Origin: Gavia stellata
Lineage: Eukaryota > Chordata > Aves > Gaviiformes > Gaviidae
Reading direction: 5' to 3'
Assembly: GCF_030936135.1 (NCBI RefSeq)
Contig: NC_082595.1
Span: 67,639,635 to 67,703,634 of the forward strand
DNA length: 64,000 nt
This document shows, in pieces, positions 1 to 8,470 of this stretch; position 1 is the first letter of the stretch; every line of letters starts with the position of its first letter. The notes below the pieces were generated by a model that was not told the origin of the DNA, did no database searches, and was given only the letters and a program-made list of their open reading frames with translations. A program made the translations under genes and the position numbers.

Positions 1-1603
1 ACGGACGGGGCCGGGCAAACATCGGCCAAACTCGCCCCCTCCCCGGGGCGAAGGGACCGGGCGCCCCCGCTCCCGGCCGCCCCCCCGGGCAAAGGCGCAG
101 CGCCCGCGCCGCCCCACCGCGCCCCCCGGCAGCGCCGGCAAAGAGTTCCCGCCGCTCCTTCGCCGCTGCCCCCGCCCCACCCCTCTCCCTTGTCCGCCGA
201 CGGGGGGGGCGGGATCCGACCCCGCGTCCCGCGGGGAGGCCCGGGACTTGCGTGGGCGGCGCGGGGCCGCCGCGGGGCCGTGGGAGGACGGGGGTGCGAG
301 GGGAAGGGGCTCCGCGCCGGCACAGGCGGCCTCCCCGGCCCCGGGGCGCTGCGTGAAATCCCCGCACTCCCGGGACACCCGGCCGAGTTTCGGGGGTATT
401 TACGCGGACCTTGCAGGGAGGGAGTTGCGGTTCGAGGAGAGGGACTTGCAGCGTGGGGCAGGCCACGGGCTGAGGCCGGGTGCGGCGTGGGAATCCACGC
501 GCTGCAGCTCGGACTCGCCTGCCGAAAAGCCCACTTGTTTGGTTTGTGATCGGGTGAGAAGTCGGGTCCGAGAAGACGTTCTGGCTTTTTATTTTGCCAT
601 TTCTGCTAAAGCACCCAGAACTAATTAGTTTTGCGCTAACTAATTTTCCCCGGAAAAATACGCGCTCCCCCGAGTACCGCCCGGCGCCCCGACCGCCCGG
701 CCGAGCCAGGGTGAAACTCGCCGTCGTCGCAGCACCTTCCTACATCCCCGACGACAATCTGGCCGTCCCCCGAGCACAAAGTACCAACTTAGCGCCCGCA
801 ACTCTGAAAAATTGTCTTTTATCTTTTCCATCTCGAGATTAACGCCCGAGCGGCAGCCCAGGCCCCCGCCCCTTCCGAAACACAGAATACATGGACAACC
901 CCCGTAGGAGCAGAGGACGCGGGAGAGCCACGTTTTCCAAGACGGACGACAACGCCCAGCCTCCGTTTTCCAGGCAGCAGAAGGCCGCCGTTGCCCTGTC
1001 CACCCGCCGAGAAGCCGCGGACATCTTCCCCGCCTTGCTCCCACCCCCTGCCCCGCAAGGCACTGCCCGGGCCCGGGCTGGGGGGACACCCCGCGTACGC
1101 GACCCTCCCCATGGCTTTACCTAACCCCGGAGGTTTAAGCCGGACTAAGCCCAGCGCGCAACTCTTTCCCCGCCGCTCTCCCCGCCGCCGCCGGGCCCCA
1201 TCGCCCACTGGGGGCCGTCGCCTCCTCTCCCCGGGCGGGTCCCCCCCTCCTCTTCCTCCCGCACCGAAGAAACCCCGCACCGACGGCACCGGAACAAAGA
1301 GCCACCAAACCCCCAACGACGCGGCCTGGGACAACTTCGGGGCCTGGGGCCGCCCCGGCGGGCAGGGGCAGGCAGACGGGAGAGGGGGGGTCTCCCCCAG
1401 CGGAGGGGCGGGGGGGGCGGCCCCAGGCTGGGGGTCGGGGCCGAGGCCGGCGGCAGGAGGCCGGCAAGGCGGAGGCAGCGGGCCCGTCCCGCCGCACCCC
1501 CGCCGCCCGGCGCGGGCCAGAAGCGCGCCCAGGGAACCCGGCACTGGAAAGGGGGTCTCGGGGGGCGGGGGAACCCCGAGCTCCCGCCAACAAAACCCGA
1601 GGG

Positions 1604-1620
1604 AGAGAGAGAGAGAGAGA
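1604..1620. repeat. Short GA dinucleotide repeat
   Basis: About eight GA units sit inside the downstream CpG block. GA runs in CpG islands can be GAGA-type or nucleosome-excluding elements, but this one is short. Confidence 0.5.
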
Positions 1621-2972
1621 CGACGGGGCGGAGCCGGGGGCGACCGGGGCCTCTGCCCCCGTCGGGGCCCTCGCAAGTTGCCCGGCCCGAAAGCATCACC
1701 TGGCGAGGTACCACCCCGGCCTGCCCCGCAACCTGGGGGATTTGCCGGATTATTTCCCCTTCCCCCGCTTCTCTCTTTCCAAGCCCCGGTCCCTCTTGCC
1801 CGCCATCGGGAGAGCTGGCGGGGCTGGGCGGCGGCGGCAGCTCCCCGGGGCGGGCAGCACCGGCCGGCGCCTCTCCCCCCCGCGGAGCCGGGAACACGGG
1901 GGGAGGCAATCACGACTCAAGGGCTTCGGGATACACAGTCTCCTCCCGCCTTCCAGTTTCGGCCTCCATCAGAGGGAGCGAGCCGAGGAAATAGGGCTTT
2001 TGTTGTTGACATCTGATCTACGACAGAGAGCCCTCGCTGAGGGTGTGGAGCTGCCACGCACCCTGACATCCACCTGCAGAAGGTGCATCCTACGGCTGCT
2101 CCATTTCCCCCTCTTCTTCCTCTTAAAAGAGAGACAGAAGGAACCAGGGAAAAGGACCCCCCCCCAACCGGCCGGGCTCCCCGCAACCAGCCGGGAAGGG
2201 CGAGAGAAGTCGCTCCCATCTGGTCAACCTCTCGCTGGGCAAAGAGCCCCGGAGGAGCAGCCCGTGGGCCTCCACAGAGGGCGGCCCGGCCCCCCGCAGC
2301 GGTGGGGCGCGCCGCCCCGCCACCGGCTCTCGGCGGCCATCCCCGCGGCGCCGGGCCTGCCCCGCCGAGGAGGGCACCATCCGTCCAAGTCACCTCCTGC
2401 CCACCCGACGCGGGAGCGCTCGCCGGTATCAGGGCCCCGTCGTCAAAGGCGGAATATTCCCCCGGCGCCCACCCGAGTGTCCTGCAGAGGGCAGAGGCTG
2501 CCCGCTTTCCGCGGCCGGCTCCGCGGGCTATTGACCGAGGACTTTTAAATCCATACCCGGCTTCAACATTTTACCCGTCAGCACGTCTGCGGTCACAAAA
2601 CACTTCTTCTTTCTGTCACTGCTCTTCGAAACTATTGATAAGATCATTTAGCTGAATCTGTTCGGGATGAGCGTAATATTGACTAGGAGTTAGAAAAGAT
2701 GATTAAATCTAATAAGCCCAGAAACTACGGTGAAGGGCGGGGGGGAGCAGGGTACCGCACTCAGGAAACCGAGCCAGCCAAAAAGGACTTGAACACACCG
2801 CCGCGTGTGCGAACACTGCTCAGCTTGATGTCGCTCGCCAGCGCGCCAGCCCCGACGGTCCGCAGCCGGGACCCCTCCGGGGAAAACCCACCGGGTGGCC
2901 ACACGCGCGGAGCCGCAGACGCCTAACGCGAAAGCCCCGGCCCCGCCGGCTGGCTGCCGCCGCGGGGCCGGG

Positions 2973-3004
2973 GGCCCGGCCCGGCCCGGCCCGGCCCGGC
3001 CCGG
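2973..3004. repeat. GGCCC pentamer tandem repeat
   Basis: About six head-to-tail GGCCC units lie near the end of the downstream CpG block, immediately before composition falls toward AT-rich. Confidence 0.7.
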
Positions 3005-3080
3005 GGAGCGGCCGCCCGCCCGCCCCGGGGGCGCGCAACCCCGCGGGCGCCGGGACCGCGTCCCCGCCAGCCGCTGGGCA

Positions 3081-3639
3081 GCCGGACCCTTCCTCCCTCC
3101 TTCAAACAGTACTCCCCATAATCAAGCCCCGCCTTTCTGTTTTCTTTTTTCAAGGAGCCAGACCGCAGAGTACCAAAAGGGACGGAGGAGAGGAGAGTCT
3201 CTTCTCCCCCACGCCTCCCGCCAGAACAAGCAACTAACTTGAGGAGCAGACCTCCCCACCAGCACCAAGGGCAGGACACCCCTACCCGCACAGAAACCAA
3301 CGCTTCAAAACACAGGGCTGCGGTTCATCTGCGGAGAGGCACAATGAACGCAGCTCCTGAGGCTCTCCTTCAAGACCCTGGAAGTTATGAACGTGGAACC
3401 TCTCGGTATAGGCATCAAATTTATTCCAAAAAATTCCATGAAATATAAAGGAATGGCGGTGCTTTTACACAGAACTCAACTCAGCATAAGTACTGGGGTG
3501 TTCTCCCTCCAAATCTTAAGAACTATGCAAATCTGTGCTATCTTCAAAAATAAAATAAAGATATTTCAATAATTAGAACAAACTATGAAGGTATTGTGCA
3601 TTTCTGTTTTATGTAGATAATAAAATATTACTTTAACAT
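3081..3639. other. Intergenic transition, no gene seen
   Basis: Composition falls from GC-rich to AT-rich here. I see no coding potential, only an octamer motif ATGCAAAT at 3525-3532 and plus-strand AATAAA hexamers near 3555. It may contain the tail of the POU3F2 transcript if the distal polyadenylation signal is used. Confidence 0.5.
3420..3425 (-). terminator. Alternative polyadenylation signal AATAAA
   Basis: This is a second minus-strand AATAAA, about 240 bases beyond the first, in the AT-rich zone before the downstream CpG block. It could be an alternative POU3F2 3' end or chance. Confidence 0.2.
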
Positions 3640-3662
3640 AAATATATAAGGATCTCTGCGTT

Positions 3663-3668
3663 TTTATT
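3663..3668 (-). terminator. Candidate polyadenylation signal AATAAA for POU3F2
   Basis: The plus strand reads TTTATT inside a T-rich stretch, giving a canonical AATAAA on the minus strand about 3.08 kb after the POU3F2 stop codon. AATAAA also occurs on the plus strand nearby, so the hexamer alone is weak evidence. Confidence 0.35.
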
Positions 3669-4185
3669 TTTCCCCACAAGCACATCCAAATGTACCAAAA
3701 CAAAGTATTTTTAAAGAGACTGAACCAAAAAAAATTACATCCCATATAGATTTTGTTCACCTACTCATTTAAAGCTACAGAAAAACAGTTTCCAGAACCT
3801 GTTTGCTTTAAAAGAAATAAATATACATTGAGGCAGGCCACTTAAAAATGATATGAAAATATTTCCCTGGGTAGCATTTAAAAAAAAAAAAAAAAAAGAC
3901 AAAGAAAACATTGAAACTATTTCTGCATTTCAAAGGACAAATATTAAACATATATACATAGTGGTAAGGTTTGCGTGGTAACTTTTTTTTTTTTTTTAGT
4001 AAACCTATTTGGAGTTTGAGGCTTTTCTCAGACATCCTCTCGACTCCGTTTTCTGACCTTACGCACGTATTAGTAAGTGTCTGAAAGTTCATTTCCTCCC
4101 TTTACCACTGGATCTGCCCTGATCTGATTCACTTCACTAGGCGCTAGTCCTCAACACTTTAAATAACAAGCAGCTCAATACATCC

Positions 4186-4236
4186 AAAAAAAAGGGGGGG
4201 AAAAAAAAAAAAGAAAAAAAAAAGAAAAGAGAAAAG
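4186..4236. repeat. A-rich tract with G7 interruption
   Basis: A run of A with a G7 block and scattered G is visible. On the minus strand it would be a poly-pyrimidine tract inside the probable POU3F2 3' UTR. It could be a decayed poly-A insertion or simple-sequence slippage. Confidence 0.6.
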
Positions 4237-4325
4237 CTTGGTGCCCGTATCTTTGTAACAATTGTTGGAAAACTAGGAAAAAGGCTAATGCGTGTGCCTC
4301 TTAGAAATCATCATCTGTCTTACCA

Positions 4326-4386
4326 AGAAGAAAGAAAGAAAGAGAGAAAGAAAGGAAGGGAGAGGGAAAGAAAGAAGGAAAGAAAA
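4326..4386. repeat. GAAA-type purine microsatellite
   Basis: About 60 bases consist of A and G only, built from GAAA and GGAA units. As RNA from the minus strand it would be a CU-rich tract, the type of sequence bound by polypyrimidine-tract proteins. Confidence 0.7.
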
Positions 4387-4644
4387 CCCAATGTCACAGG
4401 CGCTTTAAAAGACAATGAGAAACATACTCTAAAGCCTTAGCTACTGAATGCAACATTTATAGGAGAGTTCTGCGAGAGAATGCTTCACGGTTTTTTCTCC
4501 ATAATTGTCCAACACTCAACTAAGTAAACTTTTAGATTATAAAAATGCTTTGTCTCTACAGCACCCGTTTGTGCTGACTAAATGATCCCTTTATGAATTT
4601 ATGACTATCATAGTTTAAAGTCCCTCTAATGTATATGCATAGCT

Positions 4645-4700
4645 CTGTGTGTGTGCATAAGTACACAAACACACGCACGCAGGCACACGCACATACATGC
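4645..4700. repeat. Degenerate CA/GT microsatellite
   Basis: Alternating purine-pyrimidine sequence rich in ACAC and GTGTG, within the probable POU3F2 3' UTR. It is imperfect, suggesting an old repeat. Confidence 0.6.
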
Positions 4701-4980
4701 GCTGCTCCGAGGTCCCGCTCCTCTGCTTCCCTTTAGAGCTTTTTGCTTTGCATTTTTTTTTCCTTTTTTTTTTTTGTCCCCGTGGGTTTTTCTCTTTTTT
4801 TGGAAAGCTGACCGTTTCCCATCAAGATAATGTCACGAAATGCACTTTAAAACTATTAACGAAGGGGGGGAAAAACACGGATTGAAAAATGGCATTTCTT
4901 TTTTCCCACTTCATTTCGTTCCCCAGTGAAAGACACGAGGCTGCCCAAGTTAAAACTGGTCCTTTCCTTCAATAAATTAT

Positions 4981-5345
4981 AGCGCGATCTGACCAAAGGA
5001 CTGGGGGGGTGGAGGGGGGGGGGGGAGGGCGAGGGGGGCTAGATACAGATAGAAAAAAAATAAATACGAAAACTAAAAGCGAAAAAGAAGCGCACACGGT
5101 CTCTGCGGAGAGGAGGGGGCAGGGTGTGTTTACACGCAGGTGTAAGCGCCCCGGCCCCCCCCCGCCCCCCCGGGGCCCAGCAGCTCCTCGGGCTCTCCCG
5201 GGCTCTGCCTTGATGCCAAACTGCTCCATGGACGAAAGTTTGGGGGCTGACATCGGCACGGGCTGCCCGGGCAGAGGGACCGGGGGTGCCAAAGGCACGC
5301 GCGGGGGGGAGGAGGGGGCTGGGAGGGGTGGGGGCGAAGCTAAAT
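4981..5345. other. G-run-rich patch within the probable 3' UTR
   Basis: The plus strand has a dense series of G runs (5003-5040) and later GGGGAGG words around 5280-5335, so the minus-strand RNA would be C-rich here. The plus strand has G-quadruplex potential. No coding signal is present. Confidence 0.55.
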
Positions 5346-5647
5346 AATCGCCTTTCCCCCTCAAGGAAGTGCCACTTTCTCCGGGAAAACTCTGGAAACA
5401 TGTTGTTTCGCCTCCGCCTCTCCCACCGCGGGCCTTGCTCGCCCGCAGTGACACGATCTGGAAGGGCTGCACGCGTTTTCCTTCCTTCCCCTCCGGCGGC
5501 ACCTCGGCCCCCGGACACACTGCCTGAAAATGAAGTTTACTTGGTCGATTTGCATTATTCTCCCTTCTCCAAACTCGACTCTTGCCGTTGAAGGCGTATA
5601 TTAAGCAATTACGAGAGTCACGTCTCTGGAGAATGGAAGCTGGCGGT

Positions 5648-5745
5648 GCACATATATGTGTATATAGAGAGACTATATATATGTGTATATATGTACGTCT
5701 ATGCACGCATGCATATGTATACATACATACAGATATACGCATTCT
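5648..5745. repeat. Alternating TATG/TACA-rich purine-pyrimidine stretch
   Basis: About 100 bases alternate purine and pyrimidine with many TATATG, CATATG and ATACAT words. In the minus-strand RNA these become AU-rich, UAUAU and UGUA-like elements of the kind recognised by Pumilio and other 3' UTR proteins. The repeat nature is seen; a UTR role is inferred. Confidence 0.6.
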
Positions 5746-6194
5746 TTTTGCTACGGTTAAAGGAGAAAATAAGCGTTACACATATTTAAGAAGACTTGTT
5801 TATAACAAAAGTTCACATATACACATAAAGCAAAGGCTAAAAACACAGTAACATATTGTAGACCGGTCACTGGTTGACTAACGCTCACCGTGGAAAATGC
5901 AAGTCATTTGCAAAATTAAGGTCGGAAAGAAAGGAAAAAAAAAAAGGAAAAAAAAAGAATTTGTTTATGTAAACTTCGATTTTCTTGCAGTGCAAATTGG
6001 TACGGTTAAATACTGCCTACATCAAAAGGGATAGCTTTTCCTTTCTCTTCTTTTTTTTTTTTCCCCATATATTCCTACAGGGGATCCACAGAAAATAAAC
6101 ACAGCAGCATGTGCCAACACCGAGCGACATTCCACAATGCAATCTGCCTTTGTGTGGCGGGAGGGGGCTGCGGAGGGGACCCGAGGTGGCTGTG

Positions 6195-6211
6195 CCCCCC
6201 CCCCCCCCCCC
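6195..6211. repeat. C17 homopolymer
   Basis: Seventeen C bases on the plus strand, about 540 bases past the POU3F2 stop codon; the transcript would carry G17. Confidence 0.8.
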
Positions 6212-6298
6212 GCCCCCTCCCCGGCCGGGCAGCGCCGTATTTTTTCGCCAGCGAGCAAGGGAGTTTTGTGCGAACCGCTTCGCCCTGCGCCTGCCCTG

Positions 6299-6360
6299 CC
6301 GGTGCCGGTGCCGGTGCCGGTGCCAGTGCCCGTGCCTGCCCCTGCCCTGCCGGTGCCTGC
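6299..6360. repeat. GGTGCC hexamer tandem repeat
   Basis: Four near-perfect GGTGCC units are followed by degenerate GTGCCx units. The array lies in the probable POU3F2 3' UTR about 390-450 bases after the stop codon. Confidence 0.75.
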
Positions 6361-6472
6361 CTGCCTGTGCGCGGTACTCACTGCACTCCGGTGCACGGAC
6401 ATTCTCCTGGGAAAGGTCAAAATACAGCATCGCACCTGCCACCGCCTAAGGGACAGTCCGGTGCAGGTGCTT

Positions 6473-6534
6473 TGTCTGTCTGTCTGTCTGCCTGCTGTGA
6501 TTCGCGCTCGCCCTCTCGCTCGCTCGCTCGCTTT
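6473..6534. repeat. Paired tetramer repeats (TGTC)n and (GCTC)n
   Basis: A TGTC run (about 6473-6492) is followed by a GCTC run (about 6511-6532). Both are short simple-sequence arrays in the probable POU3F2 3' UTR, followed by a T-rich tract to about 6600. Confidence 0.75.
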
Positions 6535-6666
6535 TTGTTTTGTTTTCGTCTTCTTTTTTTTTTGCGCGTTTTTTGTTTTTTGTTTTTTTGTCTTTTTTTA
6601 AAGATAGGGGAAAACAATAATAAAAAAAGAAAAAAGAAAAAAAGGAGGACAATCAGAAGTTGGGGG

Positions 6667-6724
6667 AAGGAGGAGAGGAGGAGGAGGAAGAGGAGGAGGA
6701 GGAGGAGGAGGAGGAGGAGGAGGG
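6667..6724. repeat. AGG trinucleotide repeat just past the POU3F2 stop codon
   Basis: A nearly uninterrupted (AGG)n run of about 58 bases begins about 22 bases beyond the stop codon. The transcript carries (CCU)n. It is a likely site of length variation between individuals and species. Confidence 0.85.
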
Positions 6725-6746
6725 GCCGGGCGCCCCCGCCGCGAGT

Positions 6747-7607
6747 TCACTGCACGGGGGTCTGCACCCCGTGGTGCGGCGGCGTGTCCCTGCTGGCCCC
6801 GTACACGTCCTCGGCGCCCGGCAGCGTCCCTCCCGGGGGAGTCATGCGCTTCTCTTTCTGTCTCCTGTTACAAAACCACACTCTCACCACCTCCTTCTCC
6901 AGCTGTAGGCTGTCCGCGAGCGAGGTGATCTCCTGGGCGGAGGGCTTGGGGCACTTGAGGAAGTGGCTCTCCAGCGCGCCCTTGACGCTCACCTCGATGG
7001 AGGTGCGCTTTTTCCGCTTGCGGCCCTGCGCCGCGATCTTGTCTATGCTGGTGGGGCTGCCCGAGGAGGAGTCCGCCTCCTCCAACCACTTGTTCAACAA
7101 AGGCTTCAGCTTGCACATGTTCTTGAAGCTGAGCTGCAGGGCCTCGAAGCGGCAGATGGTGGTCTGCGAGAAGACGTTGCCGTAGAGGGTGCCCAGCGCC
7201 AGCCCCACGTCCGCTTGGGTAAATCCCAGTTTGATGCGCCGCTGCTTGAACTGCTTGGCGAACTGCTCCAGGTCGTCCGAGGTCGGCGTGTCCTCGTCCG
7301 AGTGCGGGTCGTGGTGCGGCGGCGGCCCGGGGGGCGCGGCGGCGGCGGCGGGCGCCGGCCCGGCCGCCCCGGGGTGGGGGCCGTGGGGCGGCGGCGGGTG
7401 CTCGGCGCCGTGGTGCGGCGGCCCGGGCGGCCCCGGCGGCGGCTCCTCGTGGGCGTCGCGCAGGCCGTGGTGGTGCAGCGCCGGCTGCGCGGCGCCCAGC
7501 ATGCCGTTGACGGTGAAGCCGGGCGGCTGGGAGTAGAGCAGCCCCGCCTGCGCGCCGTTGGCCGCGGCCATGCCGGGCGGCAGGTGCGCCGCGCCGCCCG
7601 CCCGCCA

Positions 7608-7643
<36 letters not shown>

Positions 7644-8045
7644 GTGGTGCCCGCCGCCGCCGCCGTGGTGCACCAGGTGCGGCGCCCGCCCCGGCGGCGG
7701 GTGCTGCGGCGGCGGCGGCGGCAGCTCGTCGCCGCGCCCGCCCGCCTGCACCACCGCCGGCTTGATGTCGGGCTGGCCCAGCGCGCCCGCCGACCAGGGC
7801 GCCTCGCCGCCGCCGCCGCCGCCGCCGCCCCCGCCGCCGCCGGGGCCGCCGTGGGACAGCGCCGCGATCCACTGGTGAGCGTGGCTCAGCGGGTGCCCGT
7901 TGCTCTGCAGCGCGTAGTCCGCCTGCACCAGGGCGCCGGCGTCGCGGTAGCCGCCGCCGGGCTGCATGCCGCCGGGCGGCTCGGCGTGCACCATGGGGGA
8001 GCCGGAGGCGAGCAGGCTGTAGTGGTTGGAGGCTGCGGTCGCCAT
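6747..8045 (-). CDS. POU3F2: POU domain class 3 transcription factor 2 (BRN2), single exon, complete
   Basis: This gene encodes a nuclear sequence-specific DNA-binding protein that drives neural progenitor, cortical and hypothalamic programmes by binding octamer-like sites. The 432-residue product has the POU-specific domain at about 252-326 (7068-7292) and, after a short linker, the POU homeodomain at about 342-401 (6843-7022). The basic cluster GRKRKKR (341-347) and the recognition-helix motif RVWFCNRR (388-395) are intact. The paralogue is POU3F2 rather than POU3F3 or POU3F4: the N-terminus is [12 protein letters not shown], the linker reads SSSGSPTS, and the C-terminus has [12 protein letters not shown] and ends GVQTPVQ. 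I chose the ATG at 8045 because family homology begins exactly there and it has G at -3 and +4. The frame stays open upstream, but into promoter-like sequence. The gene is intronless, as class III POU genes are. The N-terminal half carries low-complexity tracts: Gly x12 (69-80), Ala x12 (135-146) and Pro/His runs at 109-118 and 201-245. The long Gln tract of mammalian BRN2 is absent. Length is close to the roughly 443 residues of the human protein. Confidence 0.97.
7608..7643 (-). repeat. Alanine-encoding GCN repeat within POU3F2
   Basis: Twelve consecutive alanine codons (residues 135-146), essentially all the same GC-rich codon. Perfect codon repetition points to recent replication slippage rather than selection on alanine alone. 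Confidence 0.85.
7806..7841 (-). repeat. Glycine-encoding GGN repeat within POU3F2
   Basis: Twelve consecutive glycine codons (residues 69-80), mostly one codon. This corresponds to the variable glycine tract of mammalian BRN2, which is longer there. Confidence 0.85.
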
Positions 8046-8112
8046 GACTCGCCGAGCCGCACTGATCGCGCCGGTTAAAGGCGCCGCGCATTTGACAGCT
8101 ACTTTTTCGCCT

Positions 8113-8132
8113 CGGGCGCCGCGCGGCGCCCG
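8113..8132. other. 20-bp perfect GC palindrome in the POU3F2 leader
   Basis: Positions 8113-8132 read CGGGCGCCGCGCGGCGCCCG, identical on both strands. It lies 68-87 bases upstream of the ATG. In a transcript it would form an eight-base-pair all-GC stem with a four-base loop. Function is unknown; in RNA it could slow scanning ribosomes. Confidence 0.8.
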
Positions 8133-8202
8133 CGCCCCCCCGGCCCGCGCGGCGGGGCCCACTGCGAAGGCACGCGCGGCCGCCCCGCCCCGCCGCCGCA
8201 CT

Positions 8203-8210
8203 CCATTGGC
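8203..8210 (-). promoter_or_regulatory. CCAAT box, proximal copy
   Basis: The minus strand reads GCCAATGG, a good NF-Y-type CCAAT core with favourable flanks, about 160 bases upstream of the POU3F2 ATG. The same 8-mer recurs exactly 63 bases further upstream. The motif is directly visible; NF-Y binding is inferred. Confidence 0.55.
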
Positions 8211-8265
8211 TCCCCGCGCCCTGACGGACGCGGGCGCCCCTGGCAACCGCCGCCGCCGCCGCCCA

Positions 8266-8273
8266 CCATTGGC
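8266..8273 (-). promoter_or_regulatory. CCAAT box, distal copy
   Basis: This is a second GCCAATGG on the minus strand, about 223 bases upstream of the POU3F2 ATG. It has the same orientation and the same eight bases as the proximal copy. A spacing of 63 bases is about six helical turns, which would put both on the same DNA face. Confidence 0.55.
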
Positions 8274-8286
8274 GCGCCCCGACGGG

Positions 8287-8320
8287 GGCGCCCCGCCCCC
8301 CGCCCCGCCCCCGCCCGCCC
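8287..8320 (-). promoter_or_regulatory. GC-box cluster (SP/KLF-type sites)
   Basis: The minus strand carries several overlapping GGGCGG / GGGGCGGGG motifs in about 30 bases, just upstream of the distal CCAAT box. Such clusters are typical SP1/KLF sites in CpG-island promoters. Factor binding is inferred from motif form only. Confidence 0.5.
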
Positions 8321-8383
8321 TCTGGAACCCAACTCCGAGGGGGAACGGGGCGCGGGGGAGCGGCGGCCGCGGGGCGGGGGGCG

Positions 8384-8432
8384 GCGGCGGGAGGGGAGGG
8401 AGGGAGGGAGGCAGGGGAGGGGGGGGGGGGGG
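8384..8432. repeat. GGGA repeat ending in a G14 run
   Basis: The plus strand has GGGA units running into a block of 14 G, 340-390 bases upstream of the POU3F2 ATG. It has clear G-quadruplex potential on the strand opposite to the gene. Confidence 0.75.
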
Positions 8433-8443
8433 CTCCGCCGCCG

Positions 8444-8470
8444 GCCCCGCCCCGCCCCGCCCCGCCCCGC
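8444..8470. repeat. CCCCG pentamer tandem repeat (GC boxes)
   Basis: About five head-to-tail copies of CCCCG lie roughly 400 bases upstream of the POU3F2 ATG. Each junction creates a GC-box-like motif on the minus strand. It could act as an SP-type promoter element and is prone to length variation. Confidence 0.6.

Larger units (their letters stand above)
1..3080. other. CpG island block 3' of POU3F2, no recognisable gene
   Basis: This stretch is very GC- and CpG-rich, apart from AT pockets at about 530-650 and 2550-2720. Long open frames occur on both strands (for example 819-1913 minus), but they are Pro/Gly/Arg/Ala-rich translations expected of GC-rich DNA, with no recognisable domain. 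CpG blocks flanking the coding island are usual around Polycomb-controlled developmental genes. It could also hold the promoter of an unannotated transcript. A perfect homeodomain-type palindrome AACTAATTAGTT is at 619-630. Confidence 0.6.
3640..6746 (-). other. POU3F2: Probable POU3F2 3' untranslated region
   Basis: The sequence following the POU3F2 stop codon has no protein-coding potential. It shifts from GC-rich with microsatellites (6.1-6.74 kb) to AT-rich (3.6-5.0 kb and 5.55-6.1 kb). A G-rich patch lies at 5.0-5.5 kb. POU3F2 transcripts in mammals have a 3' UTR of several kilobases, so a 3.1-kb UTR ending at the minus-strand AATAAA near 3668 is plausible. The extent is an inference; the UTR may be shorter or continue to about 3400. 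Confidence 0.4.

Noticed and set aside
819..1913. 364-codon minus-strand frame in the downstream CpG block
   Set aside because: Low-complexity Gly/Pro/Arg/Ala translation with several equally long overlapping frames on both strands, as expected from GC content. No recognisable family.
2010..2110. Possible exon in the downstream CpG block
   Set aside because: The stretch is less biased than its surroundings, but there is no consistent open frame with splice sites and no recognisable product.
6109..7185. 358-codon plus-strand frame across the 3' UTR and 3' end of POU3F2
   Set aside because: Translation is dominated by microsatellites (Arg and Lys runs from AGG and AAG repeats). It is antisense to the real gene.
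6963..8078. 371-codon plus-strand frame antisense to POU3F2
   Set aside because: It is the mirror of a GC-rich coding sequence in which stop codons are rare. The translation is Arg/Gly/Ala/Val-rich with no domain.
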